NCBI RefSeq assembly: GCF_006517255.1
Contig: NZ_CP041185.1
Location: 2,046,001 to 2,110,000, forward strand
DNA: 64,000 nt
Direction: 5' to 3'
Source: Janthinobacterium tructae
Lineage (GTDB): Bacteria; Pseudomonadota; Gammaproteobacteria; Burkholderiales; Burkholderiaceae_D
Positions 1-7,927 of this stretch are shown one piece after another. Within the stretch, counting starts at the first letter, position 1; each line of letters opens with the position of its first letter. The notes under the pieces were generated by a model. That model was not told the origin of the DNA and did no database searches. It was given only the letters and a program-made list of their open reading frames with translations. A program made the position numbers and the translations under genes.

Positions 1-1
1 A

Positions 2-1012
2 TCCGCCGTCACTATTGCAGAGCGACTACGCGGCCTGGTCAAAGGCTACCAGAAACGCGGATTCAAATGTAACGAAGTCATCATCGTCACGCATAGCATG
101 GGGGGCTTGCTGGCCCGTGCATTGATACACCCCAGCTTTGGAAAGATGCTTGATGATAAAGATGTGAAAATTCTGGGCATTTATCACAACGTGATGCCAA
201 CCATTGGAGCCGCAGGGGCATATAAACGCATGCGTTTTGGTTTTCAAGAAAGAGAAGGTTCTATAGCAGAAATAGAAGCCAAAATTCTGGGCATCGACGG
301 TATGCATGCTACCGCCATTCTGGCTAACGCACCAGCGCCACTGGAAATGTTGCCAGGTGCGGCATATGGTCAGAATTGGCTGAAAATTGTGGATGCACAG
401 GATAAAGTTTTATGGAGCTGGCCTCGCGATAAGGCTACTGCACTGGAAAGCATTTACCTTCAACCAGCCAATGCGTGGTGGAGGCTAATCAATCCGAAAT
501 GGGTAAACCCCGCAGACCTCCCTTATGAAAAAGGTGGGGGTATAGAAAGAACAATGGAGAGAATAACATACGCCTCAAAATTTCTATCGTCCATAGAGAA
601 AATTTTCCACCCAAACACTTATGCAAGCTATTGCGCTTCCCGAAATTTTTTAAGTTACGGCGACGTCGTATTTAAATTAATTGACGGTCTTCACAGTGGA
701 TCTAACGATCCATGGAATAAATTTGAGCCGCTACCTGAAAAATGGAAATTACTTGAAGATGATAGCAAGGGGCAACTCCTCGTCCAGGCCGGAGGGAAAA
801 ACTTAAAATTAAAGCTACAGTCAGCCAGTGCACGCGGTGATGGGACGGTACCGTCAGACCGTTCTGCACGGCACATCACAGGCACACTGTTCATACATGG
901 CATGGCGGAAGCGAACGGTTATGACCACCAGAACAGCTATGCCGATACAAATGTAATGGCATCCATGCTGTATTCCATCGTACAAATTGCCAAGACGGCA
1001 AAATGGGATTAA
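2..1012 (+). CDS. Lipase-type alpha/beta hydrolase, probable T6SS effector (5' partial)
   Basis: The reading frame is open from base 2, so the N-terminus lies outside the window. Residues ~30-36 read T-H-S-M-G-G, the nucleophile elbow (GxSxG-like) of lipases and esterases. Near the C-terminus GDGTVPSD and GYDHQNSY are plausible acid and His regions of the triad. The next gene starts 3 bases after the stop and resembles Tli4-type immunity proteins, which protect against Tle phospholipase effectors of type VI secretion. An antibacterial phospholipase effector is therefore inferred. Base composition is much more AT-rich than the rest of the window, a sign of transfer. No VgrG, PAAR or adaptor is visible. 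A plain secreted lipase remains possible. Confidence 0.7.
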   Translation, partial: SAVTIAERLRGLVKGYQKRGFKCNEVIIVTHSMGGLLARALIHPSFGKMLDDKDVKILGIYHNVMPTIGAAGAYKRMRFGFQEREGSIAEIEAKILGIDGMHATAILANAPAPLEMLPGAAYGQNWLKIVDAQDKVLWSWPRDKATALESIYLQPANAWWRLINPKWVNPADLPYEKGGGIERTMERITYASKFLSSIEKIFHPNTYASYCASRNFLSYGDVVFKLIDGLHSGSNDPWNKFEPLPEKWKLLEDDSKGQLLVQAGGKNLKLKLQSASARGDGTVPSDRSARHITGTLFIHGMAEANGYDHQNSYADTNVMASMLYSIVQIAKTAKWD

Positions 1013-1015
1013 GCC

Positions 1016-2143
1016 ATGAATAATAAGATAAAGAAAATAATTTTCCTCACGATCACAGTTATTGCGATGGCTTTCCTATCCGCCCACGCGAAAAAAAATG
1101 CAGACAAGGAGACCATAATGCTTGGGAATGTCAAACTTAGCAAACGTCTGGAAGTTCTCTTTTTAAAAACAAAAATTGTATGCTTCGGGCGCTATGCCCT
1201 AGAGGTTCCGCAAGAAGCACAACTCATATCAGGAGGAACAACAATTCTTTCGGAAATCAAGAGCATACCAGGCGGAATAACAGAAAAAAACGAACGCATA
1301 GCAGAAGAAATTGAAAAAATAAGAAAAAATGACCCAAACTCTGAAATTATATACAATGAAAAAGGTCCAGTAGAAAATAGCTGGCAACTTCAATATTATG
1401 ATGGGAAATTTTCCAAGGAAGATGACCGTTTAATATTCAAGACATACATCATAAAAGGAAACTATATATTTATTCTTGATGGATCAACAAGAAAATGGGA
1501 AACAATAGCAGACTCAAAACGAAATCAAATGGTCCGCGCTAATAATTTACGTTTGCGTGATGAAAATGAAGTTCCCAAGGAACCTGGTTATTGCGTCAAA
1601 AATGGTTTCATGAGCGACAACAAATATGATAGTCAGGAAATGGCGGATGCAGGCTTGTATTTCCCCAGCTTTCCAGACGTGACTTTTTCCATCACTGCGA
1701 ATAAAAATGCCTACGGTGACTATCCTCCTGCCGAATATGATGCAAAAGTACGTGGGAAATTATCATTACTTGCTCGTATCCAGGAAGCAAAAGACCAGCA
1801 AGGCAAGAACTACCCTCCTCGTACTCTGCTACGCGAGGGCAAGCGTGACGTGCAGCACTGGCATGGCGAGGAATCGTTGATACGGCGTACCGATGGCGTG
1901 CACGATTTCGAATGGACGCTGGTGGGTACGCCGCGCGATATCGCCTATCCAGCGGTATTGGAAGCATCCATGTACACCAAAGTCGCCCACAACATGGTCG
2001 GTGCCGCCGAAGCCGCGTCGTTGAGCGACGAAGAGGCCATCGCCTTGTGGGACAAGCTGTTGTCCGGTCTGAAGTTCCGGGTGAAGGTGCCGGGAGCGCC
2101 TCCCGGTTCCTACTATATCGATCCGGACAAGCCGGCGCAGTGA
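1016..2143 (+). CDS. Tli4-like T6SS immunity protein
   Basis: A 375-residue protein with an N-terminal hydrophobic signal segment (IIFLTITVIAMAFLSAHA), hence periplasmic. The segment CFGRYALEVPQEAQLISGG is typical of the N-terminal domain of the Tli4 immunity family, which blocks Tle-type lipase effectors in the periplasm. It follows the lipase gene by 3 bp, the classic effector-immunity order. The gene is compositionally mosaic: roughly the first 780 bases are AT-rich like the effector, whereas the last ~340 bases are GC-rich like the chromosome. This suggests recombination inside the gene. The family call rests on remembered motif style and was not checked by a search. Confidence 0.65.
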   Translation: MNNKIKKIIFLTITVIAMAFLSAHAKKNADKETIMLGNVKLSKRLEVLFLKTKIVCFGRYALEVPQEAQLISGGTTILSEIKSIPGGITEKNERIAEEIEKIRKNDPNSEIIYNEKGPVENSWQLQYYDGKFSKEDDRLIFKTYIIKGNYIFILDGSTRKWETIADSKRNQMVRANNLRLRDENEVPKEPGYCVKNGFMSDNKYDSQEMADAGLYFPSFPDVTFSITANKNAYGDYPPAEYDAKVRGKLSLLARIQEAKDQQGKNYPPRTLLREGKRDVQHWHGEESLIRRTDGVHDFEWTLVGTPRDIAYPAVLEASMYTKVAHNMVGAAEAASLSDEEAIALWDKLLSGLKFRVKVPGAPPGSYYIDPDKPAQ

Positions 2144-2215
2144 CGGCTGGATTAGCTCATGCTGGCGCCATGCCAGCCATTGCGCTAGCATGCTCCTTTT
2201 GCCTGGGAAGCTTCC

Positions 2216-2695
2216 ATGCCCATCACCCTGCGCCCCGCCCTGCCCCTTGACATCGACGCCCTGTGGGCCCTGCGCACGGTGGCCGTGCGCGTCGGTTGTG
2301 CCACGCACTATGCACCGGATCAGATCGCCGTGTGGACGGCCTCTCCCGTGCCGGACGCGTATGCCGCCATGCTGGTTGCCGGCGGCGGCATCGTGGCGAT
2401 GCAGGGCGAGTCCATTGCCGGCTACGCCATGCTGGATGTAGATAAGCACGAAGTCGATGCCGTGTTTGTCGATCCGGCGCGCGCGGGTCTGGGCATCGGC
2501 AAGCGCTTGCTGGCGGCGCTGGAGCCGCTGGCGCGCGGGCGCGGTATAGTCCGCCTGCACCTGTCCGCGTCGCTCAACGCCGTGCCGTTTTACCGCGCCG
2601 CCGGTTTTGTTGCCTTGCGCGAGGAAGCGTATGCGCATCCGAGCGGCATCAGCCTGGCCAGCGTGGCGATGGAAAAGGTGCTGGCGGCCGCCTGA
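2216..2695 (+). CDS. GNAT family N-acetyltransferase
   Basis: A 159-residue single-domain protein. VFVDPARAGLGIGKRLL is the acetyl-CoA pyrophosphate-binding motif (R/Q-x-x-G-x-G/A), followed by a C-terminal beta-bulge region LHLSASLNAVPFYRAAGF typical of GNAT enzymes. It would transfer acetyl from acetyl-CoA to an amine of an unknown substrate in the cytoplasm. The gene stands alone between the immunity gene and a convergent operon. The ATG at 2216 begins directly with the first GNAT strand (MPITLRPA). The substrate cannot be read from sequence. Confidence 0.85.
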   Translation: MPITLRPALPLDIDALWALRTVAVRVGCATHYAPDQIAVWTASPVPDAYAAMLVAGGGIVAMQGESIAGYAMLDVDKHEVDAVFVDPARAGLGIGKRLLAALEPLARGRGIVRLHLSASLNAVPFYRAAGFVALREEAYAHPSGISLASVAMEKVLAAA

Positions 2696-2699
2696 GCCG

Positions 2700-2873
2700 T
2701 CAGTCGTCTGTCGCAGCAGCTTCGGATTCGGCCAGACATTGCTGCAGCTTCGCGATCAGCGCGCGCACTTCGTCGTCGCCCAGATCCAGCGGGTCGCCGT
2801 GCGCGCCGACGGCGATCAGGCAGATGGCCGAGCCGTCGTACCAGGCGTCGAGGCGTTCGTCCTGATGATTCAT
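2700..2873 (-). CDS. Small acidic protein, unknown
   Basis: A 57-residue protein starting MNHQDERLDAWYDGSAICL. Its ATG overlaps the TGA of the upstream gene as ATGA, so I chose 2873 over the longer upstream start. It is the last gene of the minus-strand SulP operon. The sequence has a short beta-like segment (AICLIAVGAHGDPLDL) and an acidic helix ending in EAAATDD. I recognise no family. Translational coupling to its neighbours suggests a shared role, but none can be named. Confidence 0.6.
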   Translation of the reverse strand: MNHQDERLDAWYDGSAICLIAVGAHGDPLDLGDDEVRALIAKLQQCLAESEAAATDD

Positions 2874-3151
2874 ATGACTTGTTCGTCCCACACCCGCAGC
2901 TGCGGCGAGCACCAGCCCGTCACCATGTCGAGGGCGTCCAGTATCACGTCTTCCAGCGGCCCCTCCTGCGCGCCGTCCTGCATAGACGGGCGCAGTTCCT
3001 GCAGCAAGGCTGCCACCTGCGCCGCCGTCACGCCGCTGGCGTGGTAGCGCAGCAAGATAGCGCGCAGCGTCAATAAACCTGCCCTGGCGTCCAGCGCGGC
3101 CAGCAATTCATTGTCGATATCGGCGATGACGGTTTGCGTGGTTTGCAGCAT
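2870..3151 (-). CDS. Small helical protein, unknown
   Basis: A 93-residue protein from ATG 3151 (MLQTTQTVIADIDNELLAAL), which starts 1 base after the stop of the Imm1-like gene. It is predicted mostly helical, with a Leu/Ala-rich middle and an acidic segment EGPLEDVILDALDMVTGWC. It overlaps the next gene by ATGA. The longer in-frame upstream extension lies inside the neighbouring gene and is rejected as a start. No family is recognised; its place between an Imm1-like protein and another small protein is the only clue. Confidence 0.6.
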   Translation of the reverse strand: MLQTTQTVIADIDNELLAALDARAGLLTLRAILLRYHASGVTAAQVAALLQELRPSMQDGAQEGPLEDVILDALDMVTGWCSPQLRVWDEQVI

Positions 3152-3152
3152 A

Positions 3153-3542
3153 TCAATCCGCCTCCCACGCGATGCCGGCCGGCCGCGCGCCGCCTGACCT
3201 GAAAAACGCGATGCAAGCCCGCTGGCATTGTTCCACCTCCACGCACCACGCTTCCGGATACTCGTCCACCTGGCCATTCGCCAGCAGGTAACTGCAAACG
3301 CCGTCTGCCTCCTCGTCGCCCAGCGAGTGAAAACTCAGGTCGTCCTGCCCCGACAGATACATCAGCCAGGCGTTGCCGCCATTGCGCAGCATGCACAGGG
3401 CCGGACCCTGCTCCGCATCAGTCGCCAGGGTCAGCCACAGTTCGCACTGCGCCAGCGCGCGCGCCTCGGTCAGCGCCTGTTCCAGCGCAAGGAGGCTATC
3501 CATCACATGCGGCTCGCCATGCAGATTCAGTTCCATCCTCAT
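3153..3542 (-). CDS. Imm1-like immunity family protein
   Basis: A 129-residue protein. The C-terminal stretch, with LANGQVDEYP, a run of helix, then AFFRSGGARPAGIAWE, matches the pattern of Imm1-type polymorphic-toxin immunity proteins (xFFxxGxRPxxIxW). It has no signal peptide, so it is cytoplasmic. The start ATG overlaps the SulP stop as ATGA (3542-3539), so it is coupled to a sulfate-type carrier, an unusual partner for an immunity gene. No cognate toxin with nuclease or deaminase motifs is seen nearby. It may be an orphan immunity gene or a domesticated relative. Confidence 0.5.
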   Translation of the reverse strand: MRMELNLHGEPHVMDSLLALEQALTEARALAQCELWLTLATDAEQGPALCMLRNGGNAWLMYLSGQDDLSFHSLGDEEADGVCSYLLANGQVDEYPEAWCVEVEQCQRACIAFFRSGGARPAGIAWEAD

Positions 3543-5215
3543 GCATGTTCTCCACTTAAATCAGCCGTCGCCAGCGCCGTACTCAGGTACAGCTTGCCGC
3601 TCAGGTCTTTCAATAAACTGCTCTGGCGCAGGCGGTCCATCACGGGGCCCTTCACTTCGGCCAGGTTCAGGCTGATGCCGCGCTTGCTCAGCGCGCTGTT
3701 GAGTTCGATCAAGCCCAGCAAGGCCGTGCTGTCGATCTGGTTGACGGCCGACAGCACCAGCACCAGGTGGCGCGCCGTCGGATGGCCGCGCAGTTCGTCT
3801 TCCACGCGCTCCGTGACGGCTTCCACATTGCCAAAGAACAGGCCTGCATCTATGCGCAACAGCAAGACGTCGGGCAGGGTTTGCGCCTCGTAGCGCTCCA
3901 CGTTGCGGAAGTGCTCGCTATTCGGAATGCGCCCCAGCACGGCGATGTGCGGGCGGCTGGCGCGCCAGATCAGGGTGCCCATCGACAGCAGCACGCCGAT
4001 CACCACGCCCGCTTCCACGCCCAGCACCAGCACGCCGGCCGTGGTCGCCAGCAGGGCCAGCGCATCGCTGCGGTCGTAGCGCCACGACAGTTTCAAGGTA
4101 TCCCAGTCCAGCAGGCTGGCCACGGCAAAGATGATGGTGGCCGCCAGGACCGGCAGCGGCAGCAGGGCCAGCCAGCCCGTGGGTGCCACCAGCGCCAGCG
4201 CCAGCAAGCCCGCCGTGATGATGCTGGCCAGCGGCGTGTTGGCGCCCGCCTGGAAATTGACGGCCGAGCGGGAAATCGAACCGGTGACGGGAAAGCCGCC
4301 CGACAGCGCGCTGGCCACGTTGGCCGCGCCCAGGCCCAGCAGTTCGCGGTTCGTATGCAATTTTTCACCGCGCTTTTGCGCCAGGGTCTGGGCGGCGGAC
4401 ATGCTCATCAAAAAGATGATGAAGGCGATCAAGAGCGCCGGCGATAGCAAGGTGCGCCAATGGGCGCCGGAGGTGGCCAGGTTCAGGCCCGGCAAGCCGC
4501 TGGGCACGTGGCCCGTCGTCTGCACGCCCATCGCTTCCAGGCCGCCATAGGCGACAAGCGCGATGCCGGCCAGCACCAGCGCCATCGGCGCCAGGCGCGC
4601 GCCCACGTCGGCCGCCACCGGGTTCAAGCCGCAGCGCTGCAGCAGGCGCGACGCGTAACGCCTGGCCAGCCACAGGAACAGCAGGCCGGACAGCCCGAGG
4701 ACCAGGCTGGGCGTGTGCCAGTGGGGAAGGCTGGCGCCCAGCAAGGGCGTGATCTGGCCCCAGATGATCAGGATCGCCGCGCCATTGCTGAAGCCGCTGA
4801 TCACGGGGCGCGACAAAAAGCTGGCCATGAAGCCCAGGCGCAGCACGCCGCACAGCAGCAGGACCAGGCCGCTGATGAAGGCCAGCTGGGCGGCCAGGAC
4901 GATATACAGGGAGGAGCCGGGGTCGGCCAGCGGCGCCAGGGCGGCGGCCGTCATCAGCGAGACGATGGCCATGGGGCCCACCGATTGGGTCATGCTGCTG
5001 CCGAACAAGGCGTACAGCACGGGCGGCAAGATGCTGGCATAAATGCCCACCACGGGCGGCAAGCCCGCCACCAGCGCGTAGGCCATACCCTGCGGCACCA
5101 TCATCATGGCGACAACGATACCGGCCGTAATGTCTCCGGCCAACAGAGGACGCCGGTATTGCCTGAGCCAGAGCAGCATGAATGATCCCGAAATCTGAAA
5201 ACCGAAGCCTATCAT
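3539..5215 (-). CDS. SulP/SLC26 anion transporter with STAS domain
   Basis: A 558-residue inner-membrane carrier. Residues ~20-400 hold about 10-14 hydrophobic segments with the SulP signature near the start (GIVVAMMMVPQGMAYALVAGLPP). Residues ~430-540 form a cytoplasmic STAS domain (LRIDAGLFFGNVEAV ... LVLVLSAVNQIDSTALLGL). SulP proteins move sulfate, bicarbonate or dicarboxylates; the substrate here is undetermined, and no carbonic anhydrase gene is adjacent. It is the first gene of a four-gene minus-strand operon with overlapping stops and starts. A start at 5179 (MLLWLRQ) is also possible and would remove a 12-residue leader. Confidence 0.9.
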   Translation of the reverse strand: MIGFGFQISGSFMLLWLRQYRRPLLAGDITAGIVVAMMMVPQGMAYALVAGLPPVVGIYASILPPVLYALFGSSMTQSVGPMAIVSLMTAAALAPLADPGSSLYIVLAAQLAFISGLVLLLCGVLRLGFMASFLSRPVISGFSNGAAILIIWGQITPLLGASLPHWHTPSLVLGLSGLLFLWLARRYASRLLQRCGLNPVAADVGARLAPMALVLAGIALVAYGGLEAMGVQTTGHVPSGLPGLNLATSGAHWRTLLSPALLIAFIIFLMSMSAAQTLAQKRGEKLHTNRELLGLGAANVASALSGGFPVTGSISRSAVNFQAGANTPLASIITAGLLALALVAPTGWLALLPLPVLAATIIFAVASLLDWDTLKLSWRYDRSDALALLATTAGVLVLGVEAGVVIGVLLSMGTLIWRASRPHIAVLGRIPNSEHFRNVERYEAQTLPDVLLLRIDAGLFFGNVEAVTERVEDELRGHPTARHLVLVLSAVNQIDSTALLGLIELNSALSKRGISLNLAEVKGPVMDRLRQSSLLKDLSGKLYLSTALATADLSGEHA

Positions 5216-5245
5216 GCGACGCGGCCGGCTGACAGGGGGACGTAC

Positions 5246-5815
5246 TTACTCTTGCAGCAATTGTGCCTTCACGGCGTCGAGGATTTCCGCCGACAGGGCC
5301 TCTTCATCGACGGAACGGGCCAGCACCATGGCGCCCACCATGGCCGCAAACGTGGCGATCGCCTGCTGGCGCCGTGCTTCCGGTGCGCCGTCGGGCAGCA
5401 AATCTTGCAGCAAGGCGAACTGCTGCTGGGTGGCTTGCGTAAACGCGGGACGCGCGCCGGGCGACATGCGCGCCGCATCGACGCCCATGGCCGTCGCCGG
5501 ACAGCCACTGCCCGGCTGGTCGCGATGCCTGGTGGTCAGATAGTTCTTGATAATGGCCGGCAGCGCCCGCTGCGGGTCGCTGGCGACCTTCGCCCGCCAG
5601 CCTTCCAGCGACTTGTTCAAGGCATGCTGGCACGCTTCGATCATCAAGTCTTCCTTGGACGCGAAATGGCCATAGAAGCCGCCATGCGTGAGACCCGCGC
5701 TCTTCATCAGGTCGGCCACGCCGATGCCGTCGTAGCCTTTTTCGCGGAACAATCTGGCCGCCACGTCCACGATGCGCTCGCGGTTCAGCACTGCCTGTTC
5801 CCTGCTCACTTTCAT
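5246..5815 (-). CDS. TetR/AcrR family transcriptional regulator
   Basis: A 189-residue regulator. The N-terminal helix-turn-helix spans residues ~10-58 (RIVDVAARLFREKGYDG ... GGFYGHFASKEDLM). The C-terminal ligand domain has CPATAMGVD, a pattern common in this branch of TetR proteins that often control SDR or quinone reductase genes. It is transcribed divergently from the SDR-ku pair. A perfect palindrome (5828-5844) sits 12 bp upstream of its start codon and probably carries autorepression and possibly control of the SDR gene. The effector ligand is unknown. Confidence 0.9.
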   Translation of the reverse strand: MKVSREQAVLNRERIVDVAARLFREKGYDGIGVADLMKSAGLTHGGFYGHFASKEDLMIEACQHALNKSLEGWRAKVASDPQRALPAIIKNYLTTRHRDQPGSGCPATAMGVDAARMSPGARPAFTQATQQQFALLQDLLPDGAPEARRQQAIATFAAMVGAMVLARSVDEEALSAEILDAVKAQLLQE

Positions 5816-5827
5816 GCTGCCTCCACT

Positions 5828-5844
5828 ATGATGTTAATCATCAT
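5828..5844. promoter_or_regulatory. Palindromic operator, probably for the adjacent TetR protein
   Basis: ATGATG-TTAAT-CATCAT is a perfect inverted repeat with 6-bp arms and a 5-bp AT-rich spacer. It lies between the divergent tetR and SDR genes, over the likely core promoter of tetR. Position and symmetry fit a TetR-type operator; binding itself is inferred. Confidence 0.6.
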
Positions 5845-5940
5845 ATAATTTTACACCCGTTTACGCCACTCTGTTAGCAAGCGCACCGTTCGATGCCAGT
5901 GCCGCGCCGATACTGGAGTTTCGTTTCCACGGAGGCCAGC

Positions 5941-6927
5941 ATGAACGAGAACAAGGACCAGTCCGCCGGTCACTTGCAGCGCACGATACAGCAGGAGCAG
6001 GATCAGGACGACAAGCTGCACGATGCCGCCAAAGCCGGCAAGGAAAGCAAGCAGCCCGTGCAGACGGGCCACCGCAGCCAGCCTGTCCCGCCCCTGCCCG
6101 CCCAGCACCTGACCAAGCCCGGCAGCGAAGCGCAGATGTCGTTGAAACCCCGCTTCCTGGCGCCCGATTACTGCGGCAGCGGCAAGCTGGCCGGCATGGT
6201 GGCCATCATCACGGGCGGCGATTCGGGCATCGGCCGCGCCGTGGCCGTGCTGTATGCGCGCGAAGGGGCCGATGTCGTCATCATTTACCTGAACGAGCAC
6301 GCAGACGCCAGCGAAACGAAGCGCTATGTGGAAGCGGAAGGCCAGAGCTGCCTGTTGATACCCGGCGACGTGCGCGAGCAGGGCTTTTGCCAGCAAGCCG
6401 TCAACCAGGTGCTGGAAAGGTTCACGCACATCGACATACTGGTCAACAACGCCGCCTTCCAGGAACACGCGGAGTCCTTGCTGGACCTGAGCGAGGAACG
6501 CTTCGACCTCACCATGAAAACCAATGTCTACGGTTACTTTCACATGGCCAAGGCCGTGTTGCCCCATTTGCAGCGCGGTGCATCCATCATCAACACGGGG
6601 TCTGTGACGGGTTTGCACGGTTCCAGGCACTTGCTCGATTATTCCACCACCAAGGGCGCCATCCATGCGTTCACCATGGCGCTGGCCGGCAATCTGCTCG
6701 ACAAGGGCATCCGCGTCAACGCCATCGCACCGGGGCCCGTCTGGACGCCGCTCAACCCGGCCGACAAGTCGCCCGAGGACATCGCGAAATTCGGCGCCGA
6801 CACGGACATGCGCCGCCCGGCCCAGCCCGAGGAACTATCGCCCGCCTACGTCTTCCTGGCCTCGCCCGCCTGTTCCAGCTACATCACGGGCATCATCCTG
6901 CCCGTCACCGGCAGCGTGGGGAACTAG
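5941..6927 (+). CDS. SDR family oxidoreductase (YghA-like)
   Basis: A 328-residue NAD(P)-dependent short-chain dehydrogenase. A ~75-residue polar N-terminal extension precedes the Rossmann motif TGGDSGIGRA, then NNAA, the catalytic Ser region (NTGSVTG) and YSTTKGA (Tyr and Lys of YxxxK). The GDSGIGRA variant and the long extension are typical of the YghA-like, stress-induced SDR subgroup. The start at 5941 is preceded by GGAGG with good spacing. The ku gene follows 3 bases after the stop, so the two are probably co-transcribed. Substrate unknown. Confidence 0.88.
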   Translation: MNENKDQSAGHLQRTIQQEQDQDDKLHDAAKAGKESKQPVQTGHRSQPVPPLPAQHLTKPGSEAQMSLKPRFLAPDYCGSGKLAGMVAIITGGDSGIGRAVAVLYAREGADVVIIYLNEHADASETKRYVEAEGQSCLLIPGDVREQGFCQQAVNQVLERFTHIDILVNNAAFQEHAESLLDLSEERFDLTMKTNVYGYFHMAKAVLPHLQRGASIINTGSVTGLHGSRHLLDYSTTKGAIHAFTMALAGNLLDKGIRVNAIAPGPVWTPLNPADKSPEDIAKFGADTDMRRPAQPEELSPAYVFLASPACSSYITGIILPVTGSVGN

Positions 6928-6930
6928 GCC

Positions 6931-7806
6931 ATGGCGCGCGCACTATGGAGAGGCGCCATCAGCTTTGGCCTCGTGCACATCCCCGTCGAGCTGATTTCAG
7001 CCAGCCTCGACCATGAATTGGACCTGTCCATGCTGGACCGGCGCGACTTCGCGCCCATCGGCTACAAGCGCTACAACAAGCGCACGGGCAAGGAAGTCGA
7101 GTGGGACGACATCATCAAGGGCTATGAATACAAGGCGGATGAGTACGTGGTGCTGTCCGAAGAAGACTTGAAACAGGCGAATGTGAAGGCCACGCAAACC
7201 ATCGCCATCGACACCTTTGTCGATGCGGTCGAGGTGCCGCTGACCTTTTATGCACACCCGTATTACCTGCTGCCCGCCAAGGGCGGCGAGAAAGTCTATG
7301 CGCTGCTGCGCGAAACCTTGCGCAAGGTCGATAAAGTGGCTATCGCCAGCATAGTCATGCGCACCAAGCAGCATTTGTGCGCGCTCGTCTGCGTCGGCGA
7401 CGCCATCGTGCTCAACACCCTGCGCTACGCCGATGAGCTGCGCCCCACGGAGGACCTGGACTTGCCCGGCAGTACCCTGAAGGCGGCGGGCATTACCGAC
7501 AAGGAACTCAAGATGGCCCTGTCGCTGGTGGAAGGCATGAGCGAAACGTGGCACCCCGGGCAATACCACGACAGCTACCGCGAGGACGTGCTGGCGCTGG
7601 TCAAGAAGAAAATCAAGGCGAAACAGACCAAGACCATCACCGCGCCCGCGCCGGAACCGCAAGAAGAGCACGGCAGCAACGTGATCGACCTGGTCGCCCT
7701 GCTGCAGCAAAGTCTGGGCAAGAAGGCGCCCGCCGTGCCCGCCCGCAAGCGCGCGGCCTCGTCCACCTCCCGGAATCCGCCGCCAGCCAGACGCAAGACG
7801 GCCTGA
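6931..7806 (+). CDS. ku: Non-homologous end-joining protein Ku
   Basis: A 291-residue homologue of bacterial Ku, which forms a homodimer ring on double-strand DNA ends and recruits LigD. The N-terminus MARALWRGAISFGLVHIPVEL is diagnostic, followed by the beta-barrel core (HPYYLLPAKGGEKVYALLRE) and a basic, Pro/Ala-rich C-terminal tail (residues ~255-291, ending PPPARRKTA) that probably binds DNA non-specifically. It sits directly behind the SDR gene. ligD lies 2.4 kb away on the opposite strand, beyond a hybrid kinase, so the NHEJ pair is split into two transcription units. Confidence 0.95.
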   Translation: MARALWRGAISFGLVHIPVELISASLDHELDLSMLDRRDFAPIGYKRYNKRTGKEVEWDDIIKGYEYKADEYVVLSEEDLKQANVKATQTIAIDTFVDAVEVPLTFYAHPYYLLPAKGGEKVYALLRETLRKVDKVAIASIVMRTKQHLCALVCVGDAIVLNTLRYADELRPTEDLDLPGSTLKAAGITDKELKMALSLVEGMSETWHPGQYHDSYREDVLALVKKKIKAKQTKTITAPAPEPQEEHGSNVIDLVALLQQSLGKKAPAVPARKRAASSTSRNPPPARRKTA

Positions 7807-7927
7807 TGCCCATCCCGGCCAGCGAAAATAGTCAACCATATAAATGCATTGACTTTGATCAGGCTTCTCGCTAGCGTATGTACACAGCCTGCCGTCCGGC
7901 AAGCCCTGTCATGCGTGCGGGAAAACA

